Of a DNA stretch of 64,000 nt, positions 43,601-51,952 are shown piece after piece; position 1 is the stretch's first letter; the number at the start of each line of letters is the position of its first letter. Under the pieces are notes generated by a model. It did not search any database, was not told the DNA's origin, and saw only the letters and a program-made list of their open reading frames with translations. The position numbers and the translations under genes were made by a program. The stretch lies in NCBI RefSeq assembly GCF_023278045.1, contig NZ_CP056783.1, forward strand, positions 1,054,001 through 1,118,000. Direction: 5' to 3'. The DNA comes from Flavobacterium sp. K5-23. GTDB lineage: Bacteria; Bacteroidota; Bacteroidia; Flavobacteriales; Flavobacteriaceae.

Positions 43601-44119
43601 GTATTCACCAAATTCCTTCAATTTCTCTATTGGAAAATCACCCGATAGATTAATGTTCAAAATTGGAATTTCTTCGGAAAGATTTAAGTCAAAAACATTA
43701 GGTTCCACTTTTACTCCATTAAAAGTAGGCCAGTCTTCATTCGATTTTTTGGCGTCAACCTTGTCTTTTACTTTTTGTTTTGCGTCTTCAACTGAGATTT
43801 TCTCGTCAAATTCAACCGTAATTATTCCGTAATCTTCTTGAGAAGTCGAAACAATTTCAACAACATTGCTTATGTTCTTTATGTCTTCCTCAAGTGGATC
43901 TATGACAAGGCGCTCAATGTCTTCGGCTGTGTTACCGGGATAGATTGTGCTTATGTATATTTTTGTTTCTTTGATTTCCGGAAAATCCTCTCGCGGCATT
44001 GCGTAATAGGCTGAAATCCCCAAAACAAAAAACAATGCCATGATAACATAGACGGTCATTTTGTTGTCAATGGCTAATGATGACAGTTTGAATTCTTTGT
44101 TTTTATTGTTCGTGCTCAT
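40649..44119 (-). CDS. RND efflux transporter, inner-membrane permease
   Basis: 1156 residues, proton-driven inner-membrane pump of the AcrB/HAE1-related family. Twelve predicted helices in two halves; the first cluster reads NNVIFGIVLVVGVLMFFLGF and the RND motif GLGMLVDNGIVVVENVYRLM is visible. Two large periplasmic loops are present (the first begins IYPGNTAEDIERLVIDPLE). A ~100-residue insertion with extra hydrophobic stretches before the second half makes it longer than AcrB. Last gene of a TetR-TolC-MFP-RND operon; the substrate is unknown. The charged helix-4 residues indicate a functional pump. Confidence 0.95.
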   Translation of the reverse strand: MSTNNKNKEFKLSSLAIDNKMTVYVIMALFFVLGISAYYAMPREDFPEIKETKIYISTIYPGNTAEDIERLVIDPLEEDIKNISNVVEIVSTSQEDYGIITVEFDEKISVEDAKQKVKDKVDAKKSNEDWPTFNGVKVEPNVFDLNLSEEIPILNINLSGDFPIEKLKEFGEYLKDEIEGLAEIKQVNIRGAQEKEVEVAVDVFKMMASKVSFDDVINAIRNGNVTMSAGNIISSGQRRTISIKGEIEKPTDLENFVVKTQNGTVYLKDVATVTFKNVDKTTYAREFGKSVVMLDVKKRAGKNMIEASEKIKTIIANAKENVLPKDLNLTLSNDSSSKTLNQVDDLVNNVIFGIVLVVGVLMFFLGFRNALFVGFAIPMSMFLSFMVLDALGYTMNTMILFGLIMGLGMLVDNGIVVVENVYRLMEDEGMGRLQAAKEGIGEIAMPIIISTLTTVAAFVPLGLWPGVMGQFMVYFPITLSVVLGSSLFVAIFFNSVMVSQFMDINEKILTKKQLIRLTLILGSFGLLILFFGGAVRGLGSLMLFTVLMFWLYKYVIKDRTLKFQNNTLNKLENSYEKGLKFFLTGKKPYIVVIVMFFMFFIVLITYFGWSVGSGRTKVEFFPDNKPNQIIVYVEYPQGTDIEKTNTITKDIEKRVYAVLDAKEFVDETTKSNYLVESAVSQVGEGAGNPQTDGGSSAEMPHKAKITVSMQEYKYRNGRDSEEMRLKVQEALKDIYPGISISVEKDQAGPPAGYPINIEIKGKDYTELIVTAEKMKDFLNGRNVPGIDELKVDVNKGKPAMRVVVDREKAGGMGISAGQVGNQLRRSVFGEKAGVYKESGEDYDINVRFNNEDRYNQSTLFNQNITFRDMASGQLKEIPVSTVASQKNTSSFSAIKHRDLNRVVVLYSALSPGFTDAGSVVNQIQAEMADFDAPKSVKFDFTGQIEEQNKQMSFLMGALFTGLGLIMLILVFQFNSISKPAIIMVAVFLSFIGVFLGLMITGWPFVIMMTMMGIISLAGIVVNNGVVLLDYTELLLSRKKEELNVPESTILDKEYIFEAIVSGGKARLRPVLLTAITTVLGLIPLAIGFNIDFFSLFSDLDPKIYMGGDNVIFWGPLAWTVIFGLVFATFLTLIVVPVLYYLVNLFKLWRITKKVKI

Positions 44120-44127
44120 AACGGATA

Positions 44128-45291
44128 TTATTTTATTATAGACACTTTTTGTCCGTCTTTTATACTTCTAGCTCCTTCTTTTATAATGGAATCACCATCG
44201 TTCAATCCTTCTAGAATTTCAATTAAATCGCCCTGTGATTTACCGGTTTTAACAATTACTTTTTTGGCAATTGCCTGATTGTCTTTACCTGTTTTCTCAG
44301 CGATATAAATGTATTGTTCACCATCTGCATTTTCTGAGATTATGCTTAATGGCACAGTGATTACATTTAAATTAGAATAATCGTTGATGTTTATTTTAGA
44401 AGACAGATTTGGTTTTATAAGCCCCGATTTATTAGGCACCTGAATTTGAACTTTAAAGGAACGGTTTCCTGGGTTTATATTATTGTTTACTAATGATATT
44501 GTAGTGTTTATTGTTTCATTCAACATAGGGAAATCCACTATTACTTCTGTTCCGCGTTTTATTGATCCAATGTATTTCTCCGGCACTTCAGCTTCCAGAT
44601 ACATGTTTCCAAGACTGATGACCCTTAAAAGTGGGCTTCCAGGCCCTACAACCGAACCTTTTTCTGTTATTATTTCGTCAACTATACCTGAAAATGGTGC
44701 TTTTATAACTGTTTTAGCCATTTGTTTCTTTAATTGAAGAACGGCTTTGTTTTGCGCTTCATAGGTTGATTTGGCTTGTAAGAATTGAATTTCTGAACCA
44801 ATTTTTTGATCCCAAAGATTCTTTTGTCTGTCAAAGGTAGTTTTAGCTAAAACAGCTTGAATTTCTAACTGGGCTAATTGCTGTGTAAGTCCACCATCAT
44901 CAATTTTTCCTAATGCTTGTCCTTTTGTTACTCGTTGCCCTTCTTTCACGTTTATTTGCGTAAGGATCCCTCCAAATTCAGCATTAACGACTATGTTTTC
45001 TTTGGTTTCAACTGCCGCCTGTAATTCTAAATAATGTTTAAAAACACTTTCTTTGGCTTCAAATGTTGTAATGAGAGTTTCTTTATGATTTACATCCAAG
45101 GTACTTATAGCATCATCTATTTTTTTTAATTCTTTCGATAATACATCCGCTTCTGTAATAATTTCAGAACGTTTTAATCGCAATTCTTTTAGGTCGCCTT
45201 TTTCTATTAAAGCTTCGGTTGAATTTTTTTTATCACCGCCGCATGAAAGCAATACAAGTGAAAATACGGTTAGTAAAATATTTTTTTTCAT
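44128..45291 (-). CDS. RND periplasmic adaptor (membrane fusion lipoprotein)
   Basis: 387 residues. A lipoprotein signal ends with LLSC, modified Cys17 (FSLVLLSCGGDK). A coiled-coil hairpin (about residues 30-180, for example LAKTTFDRQKNLWDQKIGSE) lies between lipoyl halves (GGILTQINVKEGQRVTKGQ and IKAPFSGIVDEIITEKGSVV), followed by a beta-barrel domain. Bridges the permease and TolC partner across the periplasm. Eight bases separate it from the permease start. Confidence 0.95.
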   Translation of the reverse strand: MKKNILLTVFSLVLLSCGGDKKNSTEALIEKGDLKELRLKRSEIITEADVLSKELKKIDDAISTLDVNHKETLITTFEAKESVFKHYLELQAAVETKENIVVNAEFGGILTQINVKEGQRVTKGQALGKIDDGGLTQQLAQLEIQAVLAKTTFDRQKNLWDQKIGSEIQFLQAKSTYEAQNKAVLQLKKQMAKTVIKAPFSGIVDEIITEKGSVVGPGSPLLRVISLGNMYLEAEVPEKYIGSIKRGTEVIVDFPMLNETINTTISLVNNNINPGNRSFKVQIQVPNKSGLIKPNLSSKININDYSNLNVITVPLSIISENADGEQYIYIAEKTGKDNQAIAKKVIVKTGKSQGDLIEILEGLNDGDSIIKEGARSIKDGQKVSIIK

Positions 45292-45315
45292 TTTTATAAA
45301 ATTATAGTATGGTTC

Positions 45316-46671
45316 TTATTTATTGATTACTTTTTCTAAACTTGCTTTTTTGTTGATAATATTTACCATTGATTGCAAGTATTGTTGTTGTGTTGAAAAC
45401 AATTGTCTTTGTGCTTCGCTGAAATCAAAACTGGAAGACAAACCTTCGGTAAACTTAATTTGTTGCTTCTTTTCGATTCTTTCAGCTAGATTTAAATTGC
45501 TTTTAGCGGTTGCATATTCTTCGATACTAAACTCGTATTCACTTTTTGCATTAGCGTATTGCAGTTTTAATCGTTGCTCCGTTTCGTTCAATTGTGTTTT
45601 GGCTTGGTCCAGTGCAATTTTAGCTTGTTGGGTTCTTGAACTTCTGGCAAGGCTGCTGAAAATCGGAATGTTTAAGCTTACGCCAACATTTGAATAGTTC
45701 AACCATTTTTGATTTTGTTCGAAGAATTGAAATTGATCTCCAAAAGCATTGTATCCAAAATTCATGGTAGCTGATAGAGTAGGCAAGGCCTTACTTCTTT
45801 GTAGCTTGTATTCTAATTGTCTTTGTTCTTCAAAATTCAAAGCCATTTGGTAATTTACATTTTCAGATGTTACAAACCCTTTTTGAGAAAAAGCCAAGTC
45901 TAAATTAGTAATGGTTAAATTGTCTAATTTGTCTGTTAGAATTAGTTCATCGTCTATGTCGATACCCAAATTAATTTTCAACATTTTATTGGCAATTTCC
46001 AATAAGCGAATGGTATTCTTTAAATTACTGTTTACAGATGACAGAGTGATTTGTAGTTGCTCTACATTTTCCTCCTCTATTAAACCGTTTTTAAATGTTT
46101 CTTTAGTGTCAAACAATGTTTTTTCTAAAGTGGATTTGTTCTTTTTAAGTATGGCAATGCTTTCTTCAGCAAGTAAGACGTTTCCATAAGAATTGATAGT
46201 CATTTCTTTAATGTCTGTATCTGTCTTATGTTTTGCATTTTCATAAAATTTTAAATACGTTTTTGAAGCTTGTAAAGCAACAATGTAGGATCCGTCAAAA
46301 AGTAATTGGCTTAAAGAAACACGTGCGTTCATATTGTGTTTAGTTCCAAAAGCGACTTCAGCAAATTCTCCTTTATTTCCTCCAAAAAATTCAGCGGGCA
46401 CAAGTGATTTTTGAAGCTCAAAATTGTTGGTGTAATCTACAACACCATTGATTTGAGGTAGTCCTGCCGCTGTGGTTTCCCATTTTTTTTGTTTAGCCGT
46501 TTCTATGTCTCTAGACGCATTGATAGCCGAATAGTTATTAGTCAAAGCGTGACTAATGGCTTGGTCAAGACTAAGCGAATGGCTTTGTTTTACCTTATCG
46601 CCTTGGCTCGCGTTTTGTGATTTTGCCGTAGTTGCAAATACCAACAAGGTTATTAATACTATTCTTTTCAT
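45316..46671 (-). CDS. TolC-family outer-membrane efflux protein
   Basis: 451 residues with signal peptide (MKRIVLITLLVFATTAKS). Two repeats of long alpha-helical coiled coil and outer-membrane strands, typical of TolC (LSLDQAISHALTNNYSAINA; LNLAERIEKKQQIKFTEGL). Forms the trimeric exit duct for the RND pump encoded downstream. Its start overlaps the tetR stop by one base. Confidence 0.95.
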   Translation of the reverse strand: MKRIVLITLLVFATTAKSQNASQGDKVKQSHSLSLDQAISHALTNNYSAINASRDIETAKQKKWETTAAGLPQINGVVDYTNNFELQKSLVPAEFFGGNKGEFAEVAFGTKHNMNARVSLSQLLFDGSYIVALQASKTYLKFYENAKHKTDTDIKEMTINSYGNVLLAEESIAILKKNKSTLEKTLFDTKETFKNGLIEEENVEQLQITLSSVNSNLKNTIRLLEIANKMLKINLGIDIDDELILTDKLDNLTITNLDLAFSQKGFVTSENVNYQMALNFEEQRQLEYKLQRSKALPTLSATMNFGYNAFGDQFQFFEQNQKWLNYSNVGVSLNIPIFSSLARSSRTQQAKIALDQAKTQLNETEQRLKLQYANAKSEYEFSIEEYATAKSNLNLAERIEKKQQIKFTEGLSSSFDFSEAQRQLFSTQQQYLQSMVNIINKKASLEKVINK

Positions 46672-47270
46672 TATATATAAGGATTTAATAAGTGTTTTTC
46701 AAGTTCAATAATTCCATTTGGTGTTGCCATTGCTCTAGTGTGATATTCTAAAGCTTCCAGTTCCAGTTCTTGTGCTTCTTTTTCAGACATTGTGTTTCCA
46801 TTTATATTAAAAACCAACATGTAGTAAAATTTAACATGAGTGTCAATTTTCAATTCTTTTCGATAAAAACCATTTTCGATTCCTTTTTCTATGTTTTGTC
46901 TAAAGCACTTGGAGCATTCGTCTACTTCTCGTAACATTACTTTCTCAAAAATTTCAGGATAATGTTTTTTTAATTGATAGATAGGTGAGGTTTCTGAAGA
47001 GGATTTAAACATTTCACTAAACATTTTCCTGATTTTGAAATTCTCTTCAATGGCATTATAATCCATACTCACTATTTTGTCAATAGTTTGATGCACTTCT
47101 TTATGTATAAGGGCAGTGGTTTCTTCTACAAGAACTTCTTTATTACAAAAATATTTATAGATTGTCTTTTTTGATATACACATCTCACAGGCTATATCGT
47201 CCATGGTGATGCTTTTAAAGCCCAATTTTAAAAACAGTTCACTTGCTTTTGCAATTATTTTCTCTTTCAT
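46671..47270 (-). CDS. TetR/AcrR-family transcriptional regulator
   Basis: 199 residues, dimeric repressor. N-terminal HTH visible in AKASELFLKLGFKSITMDDI and ISKKTIYKYFCNKEVLVEE. The C-terminal ligand domain is divergent, as usual. It is the first gene of the efflux operon, so it most likely represses its own operon until a ligand is bound. An inverted repeat right upstream is a candidate operator. Confidence 0.93.
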   Translation of the reverse strand: MKEKIIAKASELFLKLGFKSITMDDIACEMCISKKTIYKYFCNKEVLVEETTALIHKEVHQTIDKIVSMDYNAIEENFKIRKMFSEMFKSSSETSPIYQLKKHYPEIFEKVMLREVDECSKCFRQNIEKGIENGFYRKELKIDTHVKFYYMLVFNINGNTMSEKEAQELELEALEYHTRAMATPNGIIELEKHLLNPYI

Positions 47271-47284
47271 TTTCTTTCGTTTTC

Positions 47285-47312
47285 TTTTTTAAAATTCAAC
47301 TATTTTAAAAAA
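47285..47312. promoter_or_regulatory. Inverted repeat upstream of tetR, possible operator
   Basis: TTTTTTAAAA and TTTTAAAAAA flank the 8-bp spacer TTCAACTA, directly ahead of the tetR start (15 bp). TetR repressors bind such palindromes, but the arms are AT-only, so chance is possible. Confidence 0.35.
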
Positions 47313-47337
47313 GCAGTTGTTGTGTATTGGTAGCTTT

Positions 47338-47865
47338 TTAAATTATGAATTCTAAATTTGCTATAAGATGTATCTTTTGAGCTGTTGCTACAGTTTCTGG
47401 ATTATTGTGAAATTGAGTAGCCAACCCAAAATCTTTCGGGTCTATTTGTCCTTTTATTTCAAAAAAAGCTTTTTTGACTCCATTATAGGTATTGTAACCC
47501 ACTAATTTAGTGTCCAATTCCACCACTTTAGTCACGTTTTTAATAGTTAAATTCCCTTTTAAAAAATTGATGTTGTTGTTTATTTTTTCAAAATAAGTTG
47601 ATTTGAAGGTTATCATTGGATGCGCCTCATTAGCAAAATAATCACTTAGTCTCAAGTGATTGTCTATGTCTTTTAATTTAGAGTGGTTTTTATTTATTTC
47701 TAACGAAAAGGCCAGTGCTACATCTTCCAGTTTATTATCCTTTATATCTACATGGCCGTTGAAGTTGTCCTTAGTACCTGATAAATAAGCAATTATTGAT
47801 CTTCTTTTTTTTATCAAAACATCTGATTGGCTCGAGTCAATTGTCCAAGTTGTTGTCATATTCAA
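47338..47865 (-). CDS. YceI-family protein
   Basis: 175 residues of the lipocalin-like YceI fold, which binds isoprenoid-type lipids in known structures. Recognised by the opening TWTIDSSQSDVLIKKRR, the HLRLSDYFANEAHPMITFKS signature and LKGNLTIKNVTKVVELD. No signal peptide, so it may be cytosolic, unlike the exported E. coli relative. Just upstream of, and in the same direction as, the efflux operon with a 67-bp gap; a functional link is possible but unproven. Confidence 0.9.
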   Translation of the reverse strand: MNMTTTWTIDSSQSDVLIKKRRSIIAYLSGTKDNFNGHVDIKDNKLEDVALAFSLEINKNHSKLKDIDNHLRLSDYFANEAHPMITFKSTYFEKINNNINFLKGNLTIKNVTKVVELDTKLVGYNTYNGVKKAFFEIKGQIDPKDFGLATQFHNNPETVATAQKIHLIANLEFII

Positions 47866-48428
47866 TGAATTTTATATGGAATTTTTATTATAAACTGTTG
47901 GACTTCTATCTGCCTATTGTCTTTTAGAAGTTAAAAATTCCGCTGCAAATATATAAAGGAAACTTTAAACACACTAAAAGTTTCCAAAGTATTTTTCAAT
48001 TATTTCTATTCATTAAGAAAAAATTTAATTCGAACCCGATTTAGAAATTAAAAAATCAATAAGTCTTTTAATAAGTGAAAAGTCAAAATGCGTATGTGAA
48101 TGATTGTAAAAGGTGTTTTTTTGATTTCTTTTTAGCTGTTTTTTATCTAAAAAGTTAAAAAAAACTAAATGTCTTTCATAGTTTTTTGTTGCTAAAGCCC
48201 GACTCATAAAGGTGTAAGAAAAATAACAACATAAAAGTTATTTAATTTGTAATATTCTAATTTCAATTCTTTTTATTTGTAATCGAAATCTTAGTATATG
48301 AATTAATATTAATCTGAAATTCAGAATATTTCTTATAGTCAGTAAGGAATTCTGAAGTATAAGTGGAATTAAAATGTAAGATTTAATTCAAATAAGTTGA
48401 ACAACTTAAAAACTAAATATTACCAACT
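47866..48428. other. Intergenic region between YceI and GLPGLI genes
   Basis: About 560 bp, AT-rich. A 60-codon open frame at 48025-48207 on the minus strand has no family and poor codon quality; I do not count it as a gene. Promoters for the two divergent genes must lie here, but no clean TTG-N-TAnnTTTG pair was found. Confidence 0.4.
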
Positions 48429-49160
48429 ATGAAATATATCATTGTGTCTTTGTTTTTTCTTCAGTTGTCGTTTGGACAAAATAATTTGGAAATTAGTTAT
48501 ATAATTAAATACAATACGGAAATCTATAATGAAAGAAATGGCACTCTAATCTTAGATCTAAAACAAAACAAAGCTGTTTTTTTTATTTCTAAAATCAATT
48601 TAAAAAAAGATTTACGTGCAGTAAACAATGAAATTAATATTATTCAGAAAGATGATGAACGCTATATTGCTACTGATTTAATTAATGATTCATTGTTTTC
48701 TAAAGAGAAAATTAAAAATGGAAACTATATTGTTTCTGAAAATGTTCCAAAAATGAGCTGGGAACTTGCTACAGCAACAACAAAAAAAATTGGGGATTAT
48801 ATTTGTTATAAAGCAACAACAAATTTTAGAGGTAGAAATTTCACCGCATGGTATTCCACAGATTACCCCGTTCAATTAGGGCCTTGGAAATTCAATGGTT
48901 TGCCAGGATTAATAATGGAAGTATATGATGAAACGAATCGCTATTATTGGGGTGTGATCGAAATAAAGCCAACAAACAAAGAGGTCGTATTTCCTAATGA
49001 TATCAGCCTGCATAAAAAAATTGATTTAAAAAAATATGTTGAATTAAGATACGATACGAATATGGACAATCTAGATTCAAGATTGCCTAGAGGTACACAA
49101 ACTCAAACAATAAAAGTTGAAAGAAATGGGCTCGAAATCAAGTTTGAATGGGAAAAATAA
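48429..49160 (+). CDS. GLPGLI family protein
   Basis: 243 residues, exported (MKYIIVSLFFLQLSFGQ signal). The name-giving motif is seen in GPWKFNGLPGLIMEVYDETN, preceded by FTAWYSTDYPVQLGP. GLPGLI proteins are Bacteroidetes-specific and typically encoded beside an outer-membrane TonB-dependent-like barrel, as here; their activity is unknown. The 3' end overlaps the next gene by 13 nt, so the two are translationally linked and probably act as a pair in the envelope. Confidence 0.93.
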   Translation: MKYIIVSLFFLQLSFGQNNLEISYIIKYNTEIYNERNGTLILDLKQNKAVFFISKINLKKDLRAVNNEINIIQKDDERYIATDLINDSLFSKEKIKNGNYIVSENVPKMSWELATATTKKIGDYICYKATTNFRGRNFTAWYSTDYPVQLGPWKFNGLPGLIMEVYDETNRYYWGVIEIKPTNKEVVFPNDISLHKKIDLKKYVELRYDTNMDNLDSRLPRGTQTQTIKVERNGLEIKFEWEK

Positions 49161-51820
49161 TAGACAAAAGCATAATAGTCTTCATTTTATTTTTTTGTTT
49201 GCCTTGCTGGTCACAAAACAAGTTCACAGGAAAAATAATAGATAATAATGACAATGCAGTAATTTCGGCTAGTGTTATTCTTAAAGATAGTATTGGTAAA
49301 ATAGTAAGCTATACGTATTCTGATAAATTTGGAAAATACAGTTTGACTTCAGATGTTAAAATGGGAAAGCTCATTTTGTTTGTAAACTCTATGGGTTTTG
49401 AACCAAAAAACATTGATGTCTTTATTAATAAAAAAAATGACGATCAAGTCATTGATATTGGATTAACTACAAAGCAATTAGAGTTGAAGGAAGTGGTCAT
49501 CAAAACAACAAGACCCATAACGATTGAAGGAGACAAAATAACATTTGACGTAAAATCCTTTAGTCAAGGTAATGAACAAGTTGTGGAAGACCTACTGAAA
49601 AAAATTCCGGGACTTAATGTGTCTTCTGATGGAACAATAAAAGTAGGTAATCAAGAAGTTGAAAAAGTAATGATTGATGGGGATGACTTTTTTGAAAAAG
49701 GTTATAAAATAGTGACCAAAAATATGCCTGTAAGTCCTATTGATAAAATTGAATTATTAAAAAGGTATTCAAACAACAAGCATTTAAAAGGTATTGAAAA
49801 TAGTGAAAAAGTGGCTTTAAATCTTGTGTTAAAAGAAGATTACAAACGACAATGGTTTGGTAATATGCAATTAGGGTACGGTTTAGTTTCAAATAATCGT
49901 TATGAGGTAAGAGGGAACTTAATGAATTTTGGAAAGAAAAGTAAATATTATTTTTTAACTAATCTTAACAACATCGGTTTTGATGCAGTAGGGGATGTTG
50001 ACAATTTAATACGACCTGTCAGGCAAGGAGAACCAGCAAGTATTGGAGACAATCAATCCGCTAATGCTTTACTGGGTTTTGGTTCTGATTTACCCAATTT
50101 AAAACCAAAAAGGACTAACTTCAATAATACTGAAATGCTATCTATGAATAGCATTTTTACGCTTTCGCCCAAAACAAAACTCAAAACATTAGGTTTTTTC
50201 AATGCTGATGAAAATGATTTTTACAGAAATAGCTTTCAATCTATTTCTGTTAACACTACTAATTTTGAAAACACGGAAGATTTTATAGGAAGTAAAAAAA
50301 AGATAATTGGTTTTGGTAAACTGGATTTAACCTATGATATTTCTAAAACCAAAACACTTGTGTATGTTGGGAAATTTAATAAAAACAAAAAGGATAACAG
50401 TAGCGATTTAGTTTTTAACGGTAATTTATTGAATGAAAAGCTAAAAAGTAACAACCAACTTTTTGACCAAAAAATAGTATTTACAAACAAATTCAAAGAA
50501 AATAAGGTATTACTGCTTTCGGGAAGATACATCAATGAGAAAACGCCACAAATTCATTCGACTAATCAATTTTTATATCAAGATTTGTTTGGCCAAAATG
50601 CAAATAATAGTATTCAAACAAGTGAAAATAAAATGCAATTTGCAGGTTTTGAAGCCCATTTGTTAGATAAGAAAAACAACGGTGATTTGCTGGAAATACA
50701 ATTTGGGAACCAGCTTAGGATAGACAATTTAAGAAGTGGTTTTCAATTAAGAATGGATGACTATGGTATTGGCGAACCTGTAAATTATCAAAATAATCTT
50801 AATTATTCAAGTGACAATATGTATTTATCAACGAAATATCGTTTTAAGATAAATAAATTTAGCTTGATAACCCAGGCTAATTTTCATCAACTCTTTAATC
50901 GTTTAGAAAATTTAGAAATAAAGAAATCGCAGAATCCTTTTTTTATCAATCCAAAATTGGGTGTTGAATGGAAAATGAATGATAAAAATAAAGTGGTCTC
51001 TTCGTATTCTTATAACACCACCAATGCAAGTATTTTAGATGTTTATGATAATTATATTCAAACAGGTTTTCGTTCTTTCTCTAAAGGGACGGGTGATTTC
51101 AATCAATTAACAGCTTCATCGGTTTTGTTTAACTATACCTATGGAAATTGGGGCGACAAATTTTTTGCCAATACTTTTTTGATGTATTCCCAAAACCATG
51201 ACTTTTTTAGCACGAATTCGATTATCGCCCAAAACTATTTGCAATCAGAAAAAATAGTCATTAAAGACAGACAATTTATAACGGCATCGACTGACGTAGA
51301 CAGATACTTTAAATCCATTTCATCAAATTTAAAATTATCTTTAGGAGGTTCAAAATCTAATTATGAAAATAGTGTAAACAATTCATTTTTAAGAGAAGTA
51401 AAAAACAATTCACTAAACTATGGATTTGAATTACGCTCTGGTTTTAAAGGATTTTTTAATTATCACATAGGTTCAAAATGGGATTATAACGAAGTGAAAA
51501 CTACTTTTACCAATTCGTTTACAGATAATATGTCCTTTCTTGATTTGTCGTTTATGATGAGTGAAAAAATCAATTTCCAAATACAAACGGAACGATATTA
51601 TTTTGGTAATTTAGAAAAACAAAACAACAAGTATTATTTTATGGATCTAGAAGGTCGTTATACGGTTAAAGAAAACAAGCTGACTTTTTCTCTTTCTGGA
51701 AACAATCTTTTCGATACAAAGAGCTTTAGAAATTACAGTATTAGTGATATTAGTGTTTCTAAAACAGAATACCGTTTACAACCAAGATACGTGATGTTGA
51801 AAATTGAATTTAGGTTTTAA
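49148..51820 (+). CDS. TonB-receptor-like outer-membrane beta-barrel protein with CarboxypepD-reg-like domain
   Basis: 890 residues. Signal peptide (IIVFILFFCLPCWSQ), then a carboxypeptidase-regulatory-like Ig domain (FTGKIIDNNDNAVISASVIL; residues about 25-110), a plug-like domain (VVEDLLKKIPGLNVSSDGTI) and a long C-terminal barrel ending in an aromatic residue (MLKIEFRF). This group is often called outer-membrane beta-barrel family protein; it lacks an obvious TonB box, so active TonB-driven uptake is not certain. Overlaps the GLPGLI gene by 13 nt. The ligand is unknown. Confidence 0.92.
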   Translation: MGKIIDKSIIVFILFFCLPCWSQNKFTGKIIDNNDNAVISASVILKDSIGKIVSYTYSDKFGKYSLTSDVKMGKLILFVNSMGFEPKNIDVFINKKNDDQVIDIGLTTKQLELKEVVIKTTRPITIEGDKITFDVKSFSQGNEQVVEDLLKKIPGLNVSSDGTIKVGNQEVEKVMIDGDDFFEKGYKIVTKNMPVSPIDKIELLKRYSNNKHLKGIENSEKVALNLVLKEDYKRQWFGNMQLGYGLVSNNRYEVRGNLMNFGKKSKYYFLTNLNNIGFDAVGDVDNLIRPVRQGEPASIGDNQSANALLGFGSDLPNLKPKRTNFNNTEMLSMNSIFTLSPKTKLKTLGFFNADENDFYRNSFQSISVNTTNFENTEDFIGSKKKIIGFGKLDLTYDISKTKTLVYVGKFNKNKKDNSSDLVFNGNLLNEKLKSNNQLFDQKIVFTNKFKENKVLLLSGRYINEKTPQIHSTNQFLYQDLFGQNANNSIQTSENKMQFAGFEAHLLDKKNNGDLLEIQFGNQLRIDNLRSGFQLRMDDYGIGEPVNYQNNLNYSSDNMYLSTKYRFKINKFSLITQANFHQLFNRLENLEIKKSQNPFFINPKLGVEWKMNDKNKVVSSYSYNTTNASILDVYDNYIQTGFRSFSKGTGDFNQLTASSVLFNYTYGNWGDKFFANTFLMYSQNHDFFSTNSIIAQNYLQSEKIVIKDRQFITASTDVDRYFKSISSNLKLSLGGSKSNYENSVNNSFLREVKNNSLNYGFELRSGFKGFFNYHIGSKWDYNEVKTTFTNSFTDNMSFLDLSFMMSEKINFQIQTERYYFGNLEKQNNKYYFMDLEGRYTVKENKLTFSLSGNNLFDTKSFRNYSISDISVSKTEYRLQPRYVMLKIEFRF

Positions 51821-51915
51821 TAATGTAAAATAGACAATAAACGGTCTTGTTACTATTCACGGTATTTGTGTGTCAATAGTTTGATTTTAGAAACTAATAA
51901 TTCATAATGGAATTG

Positions 51916-51923
51916 TATCTTTG
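51916..51923 (+). promoter_or_regulatory. -7 promoter box for the polyprenyl synthetase
   Basis: TATCTTTG matches TAnnTTTG 29 bp ahead of the ATG at 51953. No clear -33 TTG at normal spacing. Confidence 0.5.
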
Positions 51924-51952
51924 GACTTTTTGAAACCCAGAACCTTACTTTT

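Noticed and set aside
48025..48207. 60-codon open frame on the minus strand in the YceI-GLPGLI gap
   Set aside because: No family, no promoter, short and in AT-rich DNA where such frames arise by chance.
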